Positions 1-5,288 of a DNA stretch of 5,654 nt are shown one piece after another. This DNA is from an uncultured Clostridia bacterium (GTDB taxonomy: Bacteria; Bacillota; Clostridia; Oscillospirales; Ruminococcaceae). Each line of letters starts with the position of its first letter. The stretch's first letter is position 1. The notes below the pieces were generated by a model. The model did no database searches and had not been told where the DNA came from. It worked only from the letters and a program-made list of their open reading frames with translations. The position numbers and the translations under genes were made by a program. The stretch lies in contig CAMWRN010000175.1 in NCBI GenBank assembly GCA_947176675.1, positions 1-5,654 on the forward strand. The letters are read 5' to 3'.

Positions 1-6
1 TTATTA

Positions 7-2691
7 CTAATTTTCTGCAATCTCCTCATTCTCGTCAATACGATCCTGATTTATCAGCTTCCTCTGCGCCCACATCTCCCTCGTAACAAGCACCGACCGC
101 GGCTTTGACCCCTCGTAGGGACCCACCACGCCCATTTCCTCAAGCTCGTCCATAACACGCGCCGCACGAGCGTAGCCAAGCTTGAGCTTCCTTTGCAGAT
201 AGGAAACCGAAGCTTGTCCCGCGTCGATAAGGACTTCCACCGCCTGGTCGATGATGTCCCCGTCTCCGCTGGGTGCTGAACCACTGTCCCCGCTTGGCTT
301 TTCGCCCTTTGGCACGGGCATATTTTTCTCGATTTCCTCAATGATCTCGTTGGAATATTCGACTGTACCGCCGCTCTTGATGAACTCAACAACAGCCTCA
401 ACTTCCTTTGTGGAGGCAAAGCAGCCTTGTATTCTCACAGGCTTGGGAATGCCCTGCGGATAGTACAGCATATCGCCGTGACCCAGAAGCTTCTCCGCGC
501 CCGCCGTGTCTATAATGGTACGGCTGTCCACCTGCGACGAAACCGTCAGCGCAATTCGGGACGGGATATTCGCCTTGATAAGTCCAGTGATAACGTCCAC
601 TGTAGGACGCTGCGTTGCGATAATAAGGTGCATTCCCGCCGCACGCGCCATTTGAGCAAGCCGGCAGATAGAGTCCTCCACCTCGTTCGCCGCCGCCATC
701 ATCAGGTCGGCAAGCTCGTCTATGACAATTACGATTTTCGGCAGCGGCTCCACGCCCTCGGTCTCGGCAGCCATTTCATTGTAGCCGCCGTGGTCGCGGA
801 CGTTATAGTCCGCAAAAAGCTTGTACCGCTTCAGCATTTCCTGCACCGCCCATGACAACGCACCTGCCGCCTTTCGGGGGTCTGTTACAACAGGGATAAG
901 CAGGTGGGGGATACCGTCGTACACCTTAAATTCAACCATTTTCGGGTCGATCAGAACAAGCCGTACCTCATCGGGGGACGCATTGTATAAAATGCTCATG
1001 ATTATACTGTTAGTACAAACAGATTTACCGGAACCCGTAGTACCAGCAATAATAAGGTGGGGCATTTTGGCAATATCGCCAATCATTATGTCGCCGTCGA
1101 TATTTTTACCCACAACAAAGCTAAGCTTGCTCTTGTTGGCGGCAAACTCGGGACTTTCTATCATTTCACGTATCGTAACAATGTCCTTGACCCTGTTGGG
1201 GACTTCCACACCAACCGCCGCCTTGCCGGGGATAGGAGCTTCAATACGGACTCCCGCCGCCGCAAGATTAAGTGCGATGTCATCGGAAAGTCCCGTAATT
1301 TTGGAAATTTTCACTCCCGCGCTGGGCTGCAATTCGTATCTCGTAACTGTCGGTCCTCTGTGAATATCAACGATTCGGGTCTGTACGCCGAAGCTTTTCA
1401 GAGTATCCACAAGTGTGTCGGCGTTGGTTTTCATTTCCGCTTCGGCTTCCGCGGCGTTCAGACTGTTGTCAATATTTTTCAGCAAGGAAATGGGCGGAAA
1501 CTGATAAACAGCGATCTCCGAACCCTGTTCTGCGATTTCGTGCTGAATGTCCGCCGCCGTTGGAGCATCGGGCATATCAAGCTCATCGTCGGTTTGTATC
1601 TTATTGGAAGCAAGCGTAGACTGCTTCTTAAGCGGCTGAACCGGTTTCGCCGCAGGAGCAGGAGGTACGGCAGGTTTTTTCTTTTCCGGAACAGCCGCTG
1701 CCTTTTTGATTATATCGTCCAGATCGCTTGAAGCTGACTTGATCTTTTCCGTGGCTTCAACTCTTGCCGCAGAGGACACGGGCGTTGGAGCGGCAACAGG
1801 ATGCTGGGGTAATGTCTGCATAAACTTTTCTTCCTCGGTAAGCTCCTTTTGCGGCTCATCGGGTTCAAAGGGCAGCTCCTCTTTCGGGACGCTTTTCTTT
1901 CCCGCCGGCATAGGTATGTCCACGTTAAAATTCTTGGACTTTTCCTTGACAACCTCTGTAGGAACGTCGCTGTTAGGAACTCCCTTTGCGGCAGCATTGG
2001 CAGCCGCTTTTGCCGCAGCTTTGGCGTTTTTACGCTCCGCAGCTGTTTTCTTCGCTCCCGGAGGTGGGACAAAATCGCTGTCCTCTACGGGGACGTACTC
2101 GTCCCTTGCAGCGTTTGCAGCAGAAATACCCTTCTTTATCATTTTCACCAAATCAAGTATGGTTTTGTTGGCAAGTATCATTATAAATACAAAAATAAGC
2201 AGTAGTATGATAATTGTCGCCCCTGCCTTTTTGAACAGGACGAGAAGCGGTACACCCACAAAAACGCTCATGACTCCGCCGCCCCGAAGCTGTCTGCCCT
2301 CGGCATAAAGAGCGGGGATTATTTCCTCAAAAAGATTACCCTCGGGAAGAGCCACACTTGAGATTATCCGCGCGAAAGCCGACAGCAGAAGTATCATGAT
2401 AAAGCACTGAATAACCCTTCCCTGAACAGTCTGACGGGACTTATCCATTGCGATCATTACCGAAACATATATCAGCACGGCGGGGACTACAAACGCCGTC
2501 CACCCGAACATTCCCAGAAAAATATTATGTATGCTGTTCCATGCGGACTCGCCCTTTATCAGTGCAAACGCCAGTATCAGCGCGCCAAGTGCGAACAGCA
2601 TCGCCGACCAGAATACTCTGTCGCCGCTTTCCTGCTCGGCTTGTTTAGTCTGCTTCGATCTCGATGACGCGGTCGTTTTTCTTTCAGCCAC
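7..2691 (-). CDS. ftsK: DNA translocase FtsK/SpoIIIE
   Basis: This 894-residue protein is a septum-anchored, ATP-driven double-stranded DNA pump that clears chromosome DNA from the closing division (or sporulation) septum. Seen in the sequence: about four to five hydrophobic membrane segments within residues 28-174; a long low-complexity Ala/Lys/Pro/Glu-rich linker (about 181-395); the FtsK alpha domain (about 400-530); the RecA-like motor with Walker A GTTGSGKS (550-557, Lys556), Walker B IVIVIDEL (653-660, Asp658/Glu659) and ATQRP (692-696); and a C-terminal winged-helix gamma domain (about 811-875), which in this family reads oriented DNA motifs. The start is GTG, chosen because a strong GGGAGG lies 9 bases upstream. 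The gene ends in three consecutive in-frame stops (TAG TAA TAA). It is longer than B. subtilis SpoIIIE (about 790 residues), mostly because of the linker. The tepA-ylzJ neighbourhood matches the spoIIIE locus, but whether this host sporulates cannot be told from here. The family assignment is very secure; the FtsK versus SpoIIIE role is not. Confidence 0.97.
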   Translation of the reverse strand: MAERKTTASSRSKQTKQAEQESGDRVFWSAMLFALGALILAFALIKGESAWNSIHNIFLGMFGWTAFVVPAVLIYVSVMIAMDKSRQTVQGRVIQCFIMILLLSAFARIISSVALPEGNLFEEIIPALYAEGRQLRGGGVMSVFVGVPLLVLFKKAGATIIILLLIFVFIMILANKTILDLVKMIKKGISAANAARDEYVPVEDSDFVPPPGAKKTAAERKNAKAAAKAAANAAAKGVPNSDVPTEVVKEKSKNFNVDIPMPAGKKSVPKEELPFEPDEPQKELTEEEKFMQTLPQHPVAAPTPVSSAARVEATEKIKSASSDLDDIIKKAAAVPEKKKPAVPPAPAAKPVQPLKKQSTLASNKIQTDDELDMPDAPTAADIQHEIAEQGSEIAVYQFPPISLLKNIDNSLNAAEAEAEMKTNADTLVDTLKSFGVQTRIVDIHRGPTVTRYELQPSAGVKISKITGLSDDIALNLAAAGVRIEAPIPGKAAVGVEVPNRVKDIVTIREMIESPEFAANKSKLSFVVGKNIDGDIMIGDIAKMPHLIIAGTTGSGKSVCTNSIIMSILYNASPDEVRLVLIDPKMVEFKVYDGIPHLLIPVVTDPRKAAGALSWAVQEMLKRYKLFADYNVRDHGGYNEMAAETEGVEPLPKIVIVIDELADLMMAAANEVEDSICRLAQMARAAGMHLIIATQRPTVDVITGLIKANIPSRIALTVSSQVDSRTIIDTAGAEKLLGHGDMLYYPQGIPKPVRIQGCFASTKEVEAVVEFIKSGGTVEYSNEIIEEIEKNMPVPKGEKPSGDSGSAPSGDGDIIDQAVEVLIDAGQASVSYLQRKLKLGYARAARVMDELEEMGVVGPYEGSKPRSVLVTREMWAQRKLINQDRIDENEEIAEN

Positions 2692-2700
2692 TTTCTTGTT

Positions 2701-2706
2701 CCTCCC
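2701..2706 (-). promoter_or_regulatory. Ribosome binding site deciding the GTG start of ftsK
   Basis: The minus strand reads GGGAGG followed by nine bases and then GTG. This is a near-ideal Shine-Dalgarno sequence. It supports the GTG at 2691 as the true start, giving the N-terminus MAERKTTAS. Confidence 0.85.
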
Positions 2707-2716
2707 GATCTTCTGT

Positions 2717-2732
2717 AAGGGGACTACCCCTT
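2717..2732. repeat. Small GC-capped hairpin in the ftsK leader
   Basis: A perfect 6-bp inverted repeat (AAGGGG / CCCCTT) encloses a 4-base loop, 11 bases upstream of the ftsK ribosome binding site. In the minus (gene) direction no T-run follows, so it is not a normal terminator for uppP. In the plus direction it is followed by a short T-run, so it could only weakly stop antisense transcription. It may be an mRNA leader structure or processing site, or it may have no function. Confidence 0.4.
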
Positions 2733-2746
2733 TTTCCTATATTTTT

Positions 2747-2776
2747 ATTCTACTCAATGTATTATTTGCTGGTTAA
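2747..2776 (-). promoter_or_regulatory. Weak candidate promoter for ftsK
   Basis: The minus strand shows TTAACC (2776-2771, containing the uppP stop codon), an 18-base spacer and TAGAAT (2752-2747). The -10 box differs from consensus at one base and the -35 box at two. The region is A/T-rich and lies in the only sizeable gap of the operon, so a secondary promoter is plausible. The match is weak enough to arise by chance. Confidence 0.22.
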
Positions 2777-3657
2777 CGTCCTATAAGTATTCTTACTCCG
2801 GCTATCTTTTCATACATTCCCAGACCTATTACTGCGATACCGAGGACAAGCGTGTACCATGCAAAAACATGGAATTTATCGTTTACCACAAGCATTTTTA
2901 TAAGACGTATTGCGAAATATCCCGCAACGGCGGATACAGCAAAGCCCACTAAAAGCGGCATCAGATTTGCGGAAAGCTCGGCAGACGAAGCTTCTCCCAG
3001 CTTAACGACTGCCCCCGCAAGAATTACGGGTATGCCCAAAATAAAGCTGTACTCCACCGCGTCCTCGCGCTTCATTCCGGTGAAAAGCGCGGCGGAAATC
3101 GTGGAACCGGAACGGGATATTCCTGGAACAAGAGCGATTCCCTGAAATACTCCTATAGTCAGCGCGGCTGGGACGGTTGTTTCTCCCGCAGTTTTTTCAG
3201 CCTTATAGTGCGCGCCGTTTCGTCCGCATCTTGCGCTCAGGAACAGCAGTGCGGAGGTATAGAGAAAAGCAATGCCTTCAATGATAATATCCGAGTCGGA
3301 GGAAAGTTTTTCAAAGAAGTCCCTGAATATGTAAAATCCGAAAAGGGGAAGTATGGAAACTATTATCATCATTATCATTCTGCGTTCGGGATTCATAGCT
3401 TTCCACCTGAACTTTCCCGTGAAGATGTCCCGCAGCATACGGAACGCTTCAAAAATCAGAACTTTTATCTTATCCCAGAAAGCTACGAAAACCGCCGCAA
3501 GAGTGCCTAAATGGAACACTATTGTCATCGTGACCGCACCCTCGCCGTCCAGACCGGTAAAGTGCTGGAACAGCGAGAGATGCCCCGAACTGGACACAGG
3601 CAGGAACTCTGTCAGTCCCTGCAGGATTCCCTGTAAGATCGCTTCAATAATACTCAT
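2773..3657 (-). CDS. uppP: Undecaprenyl-diphosphatase (BacA/UppP family)
   Basis: This 294-residue integral membrane enzyme dephosphorylates undecaprenyl pyrophosphate to undecaprenyl phosphate, recycling the lipid carrier for peptidoglycan and other wall polymers. Overproduction of the family gives bacitracin resistance. Seen in the sequence: the N-terminal motif QGLTEFLPVSSSGH (13-26), which contains the (E/Q)xxxE pattern (Gln13, Glu17) and SSSGH; and the second signature PGISRSGST (178-186), whose Arg182 matches the family's essential arginine. Several hydrophobic helices extend to the C-terminus, and the length is normal for the family (about 270-290). The ATG overlaps the end of the ylzJ-like gene by 14 bases, and GAGG lies 9 bases upstream inside that gene, suggesting translational coupling. 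In B. subtilis the equivalent tepA-ylzJ-spoIIIE locus has no uppP, so its presence here is a local arrangement worth noting. Family identity is very secure. Confidence 0.97.
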   Translation of the reverse strand: MSIIEAILQGILQGLTEFLPVSSSGHLSLFQHFTGLDGEGAVTMTIVFHLGTLAAVFVAFWDKIKVLIFEAFRMLRDIFTGKFRWKAMNPERRMIMMIIVSILPLFGFYIFRDFFEKLSSDSDIIIEGIAFLYTSALLFLSARCGRNGAHYKAEKTAGETTVPAALTIGVFQGIALVPGISRSGSTISAALFTGMKREDAVEYSFILGIPVILAGAVVKLGEASSAELSANLMPLLVGFAVSAVAGYFAIRLIKMLVVNDKFHVFAWYTLVLGIAVIGLGMYEKIAGVRILIGR

Positions 3658-3847
3658 TGTAATAATCCTCTTTTGCTTTATATTTTGTATAGTTGTTGTG
3701 AAGAACCGTACCGTCCAAAAAATCCCGCGGGTTCGTTGACAGAACCGCTTCGATAAAACCCGAATTTACATTTGCCGAAAGCTTTTTCAGCTCCCTGTCC
3801 TGAGCGTACAGTACATCATATTCTCCGATAACTGTGTAAAGTACCAT
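3644..3847 (-). CDS. ylzJ: YlzJ-like small protein
   Basis: This 67-residue protein resembles the YlzJ-like family of Firmicutes, which has no established biochemical function. Seen in the sequence: the family-like N-terminus MVLYTVIGEYDVL, the short motif STNPRDFLDG (37-46), and a Tyr/Lys/Asn-rich tail ending in two tyrosines. There is no signal peptide and no membrane segment, so it is probably cytoplasmic. Its ATG follows the tepA TAA stop with no spacer, and GGAGAGGG lies 10 bases upstream inside the end of tepA. Its own TGA lies inside uppP, a 14-base overlap. Position immediately after a tepA homologue is the same as in B. subtilis and is the strongest support for the assignment. The arrangement implies that it is translated together with its neighbours and may work with the protease, but that is inference. 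Confidence 0.85.
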   Translation of the reverse strand: MVLYTVIGEYDVLYAQDRELKKLSANVNSGFIEAVLSTNPRDFLDGTVLHNNYTKYKAKEDYYNEYY

Positions 3848-4603
3848 TTATTCCACACCCTCTCCAATGTCGGGAACATCGTCGGGATAACGCTTTTCAC
3901 CTGTTTCTATAAGCTCGTACAAGGCTTCAATGGCGTCGGAAAGTCCACCGAGAGAGTCGATAAGCCCCTCCTTGACCGCAGTTTCGCCGTCGATGACCGT
4001 ACCCATATCCATAGTCAGCTCGCCCGTGTTCATCATCAGCTCACGAAAACGTTTGGGAGCAATGCAGCTGTTTCGTGTGACAAAGCTGATGATCCTCTCC
4101 TGCATTTTATCAAAGTAGGAAAGGGTCTGGGGAACACCCAGTATAGTACCGCTCATGCGGACGGGGTGTATTGTCATGGTCGCGCTTGGTACTATAAAAG
4201 ACTTTTTCGCGGACACTGCAAGAGGTACGCCGATAGAATGTCCTCCGCCCAGAACGATGGATACCGTTGGGGTTTTCATTCCCGCAATAAGCTCGGCAAT
4301 AGCAAGACCCGCTTCAACGTCGCCGCCCACCGTGTTCAGTATTATGACCAGTCCCTCAATGGAGCGATCCTGCTCAATAGCCACAAGAGCGGGCATGATA
4401 TGTTCGTACTTGGTGGTTTTGTTTTGGGGCGGGAGAATATAGTGTCCCTCCACCTGACCTATCACCGTCAGACAGTGGATAAGGTGCTTTGCATTCTGGC
4501 AGACCACCTCGCCGTTTTTTTCGATAAGATCGGCTTGGTCAAGCTGCTCCTCGGTTTTGGACTGATTCTCGTTATCGTCGTTGTTTTCGTTGTTATTGCG
4601 CAT
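3848..4603 (-). CDS. tepA: ClpP-family serine protease, TepA-like
   Basis: This 251-residue protein is a ClpP/crotonase-fold peptidase of the TepA (YmfB) type. The B. subtilis homologue has been linked to preprotein translocation and, from memory of the literature, to protein degradation during spore outgrowth. Seen in the sequence: a polar Asn/Asp/Glu-rich N-terminus without signal peptide (1-30); the conserved segment LPPQNKTTKYEH (57-68); NTVGGDVEAG (90-99), equivalent to the ClpP substrate-strand glycine motif; GGGHSIG (119-125) with probable nucleophile Ser123; TIHPV (144-148) with probable catalytic His146; and a likely third residue Asp199. All three expected catalytic residues therefore appear present. 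The protein lacks the membrane segments of SppA or NfeD-type relatives, so it is probably cytoplasmic. The ATG at 4603 is preceded by AAGGA at a slightly long spacing of 12 bases. It is the first gene of the operon, driven by a perfect consensus promoter about 65 bases upstream. Confidence 0.93.
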   Translation of the reverse strand: MRNNNENNDDNENQSKTEEQLDQADLIEKNGEVVCQNAKHLIHCLTVIGQVEGHYILPPQNKTTKYEHIMPALVAIEQDRSIEGLVIILNTVGGDVEAGLAIAELIAGMKTPTVSIVLGGGHSIGVPLAVSAKKSFIVPSATMTIHPVRMSGTILGVPQTLSYFDKMQERIISFVTRNSCIAPKRFRELMMNTGELTMDMGTVIDGETAVKEGLIDSLGGLSDAIEALYELIETGEKRYPDDVPDIGEGVE

Positions 4604-4658
4604 GATCGTGACCGTTCCTTTCCCCGTTTTTAGACTATTTTACGCGGAAAGGACGCGA

Positions 4659-4668
4659 ATATGCATAT
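4659..4668. repeat. A/T-rich 10-bp palindrome at the predicted tepA transcription start
   Basis: ATATGCATAT is a perfect palindrome that would cover about +1 to +10 relative to the predicted start near 4669. It could be an operator half-turn or simply a chance A/T-rich palindrome. Confidence 0.25.
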
Positions 4669-4675
4669 ATGAAAT

Positions 4676-4704
4676 ATTATAACTCATTTCCTGCAAAATG
4701 TCAA
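4676..4704 (-). promoter_or_regulatory. Perfect consensus sigma-A promoter of the tepA operon
   Basis: The minus strand carries TTGACA (4704-4699), exactly 17 bases, then TATAAT (4681-4676). Both hexamers match the vegetative consensus at every base. The predicted start is near 4669, giving an untranslated leader of about 65 bases before tepA. It reads into tepA, ylzJ and uppP, and probably ftsK. Confidence 0.9.
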
Positions 4705-4712
4705 ACGGTAAG

Positions 4713-4731
4713 ATGGAAAATGCATGGAAAA
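4713..4731. repeat. Tandem 8-bp direct repeat upstream of the tepA -35 box
   Basis: ATGGAAAA occurs at 4713-4720 and again at 4724-4731, separated by TGC (TTTTCCAT-GCA-TTTTCCAT on the gene strand). The period is 11 bp, about one helical turn. The repeats lie roughly -44 to -62 from the predicted start, where activators or UP-like elements commonly act. The repeat is directly visible; the regulatory role is inferred. Confidence 0.45.
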
Positions 4732-4762
4732 CACACAGTGTAGGATATGAAAAAAAATTGAT

Positions 4763-4811
4763 AAAAAAGCAAGCTGTCCGCACACCGTTGCATTCGGTAT
4801 GCGGACAGCTT
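4763..4811 (-). terminator. Intrinsic terminator after the 109-residue gene
   Basis: A perfect 12-bp stem (4771-4782 with 4800-4811) continues after one mismatch into a further 4-bp stem (ACCG/CGGT) with a 7-base loop. On the minus strand it is followed, after two bases, by six Ts (4768-4763) and further downstream by eight more Ts. It starts 17 bases after the stop codon of the 109-residue gene and separates it from the tepA promoter. Confidence 0.92.
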
Positions 4812-4827
4812 AACGTATAACATGACG

Positions 4828-5157
4828 TCAAAAAAGATTTTTTAAGATAGCCTTATAGACCTTTTCGTCCGTTTCGAGCAGACTTTTCTTCCCGTTTTTC
4901 CAATGCAAAGCAATAGAATACGCGCCTTTCTTCTTTGCAGTAAGCGCGGCTAACACTCCCCACGGACCGAGAATTATCTTTCCCGCTGCGCCTCTTAACA
5001 GCCCGCTTGCAAGGGAAATATTCTTTTCCTCCGAGACTACCTCGTAGCTCTCAACAGTCCATTTTGCAACGGCTTCCGATCCTATAAGCACGAGACCGTT
5101 TCCTATGCGGACGCTTTCTCCCTCAAGATATCCTGCGATGACCTTGTTTCCAAACAT
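4828..5157 (-). CDS. Hypothetical 109-residue protein with a glycine-rich hydrophobic core
   Basis: I do not recognise a named family for this protein. Seen in the sequence: an N-terminal stretch of alternating hydrophobic and polar residues that looks like beta strands (about 5-48); a Gly/Ala-rich hydrophobic segment SGLLRGAAGKIILGPWGVLAA (51-71); KKKGAY (75-80); then a strand-turn-strand-helix end with HWKNGKKSLLETDEKVYKAI (85-104). The layout of two strand-rich parts around a glycine-rich hydrophobic insert recalls small pleckstrin-homology-like or SHOCT-associated proteins of Firmicutes, but this is only an impression. There is no signal peptide; the hydrophobic segment is interrupted by Arg, Lys and Pro, so it is a poor membrane helix. 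The ATG has AAAGG 10 bases upstream. The gene is monocistronic, with a perfect consensus promoter before it and terminators on both sides, which argues that it is a real and probably well expressed gene. Confidence 0.88.
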   Translation of the reverse strand: MFGNKVIAGYLEGESVRIGNGLVLIGSEAVAKWTVESYEVVSEEKNISLASGLLRGAAGKIILGPWGVLAALTAKKKGAYSIALHWKNGKKSLLETDEKVYKAILKNLF

Positions 5158-5192
5158 TCCGACACAGCCTTTCTTTCGGATTTTTCAAATAT

Positions 5193-5221
5193 ATTATACA
5201 TTATATAATATCATATGTCAA
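5193..5221 (-). promoter_or_regulatory. Perfect consensus sigma-A promoter of the 109-residue gene
   Basis: The minus strand carries TTGACA (5221-5216), exactly 17 bases, then TATAAT (5198-5193), with every hexamer base matching consensus. A/T-rich DNA lies upstream of the -35 box and could act as an UP element. The predicted start is near 5186, giving a short leader of about 29 bases. Confidence 0.93.
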
Positions 5222-5239
5222 TAGATAAATAAAAAATTT

Positions 5240-5283
5240 CATCAAAAAACCTCCATGCTTTTACACACGGAGGTTTTTTGATG
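5240..5283. terminator. Terminator after the chemotaxis gene, potentially bidirectional
   Basis: A perfect 15-bp inverted repeat (5240-5254 with 5269-5283) has a 14-base loop. The GC-rich apical part (CCTCC/GGAGG) is flanked by A-runs and T-runs in both orientations, so it can work on either strand. On the minus strand it begins five bases after the chemotaxis gene's stop codon, and a further run of six Ts follows at 5236-5231. It sits just upstream of the next gene's -35 box. Confidence 0.93.
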
Positions 5284-5288
5284 TTTCA

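Noticed and set aside
54..419. 121-residue minus-strand frame overlapping the end of ftsK
   Set aside because: It is out of frame with ftsK, is Arg/Ser-rich and lies over the conserved gamma domain coding region. It is a shadow frame, not a frameshift product.
821..2308. Several long plus-strand open frames (180-224 residues) opposite ftsK
   Set aside because: They are antisense to a strongly supported gene, have low-complexity or arginine/serine-rich translations with no recognisable motifs, and lack good ribosome binding sites. They follow from the codon bias of ftsK.
4166..4633. 155-residue plus-strand open frame opposite tepA
   Set aside because: It is fully antisense to a protease gene with intact catalytic motifs, and its translation has no recognisable domain. 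It is a shadow frame.
4604..4669. Possible riboswitch in the roughly 65-base tepA leader
   Set aside because: The leader is too short for known large riboswitches and shows only a 4-bp CGCG/CGCG stem. No terminator or sequestering structure was seen.
4640..4831. 63-residue minus-strand open frame between the 109-residue gene and tepA
   Set aside because: It runs through the terminator and over the tepA promoter, its translation is not protein-like, and it has no supporting family.
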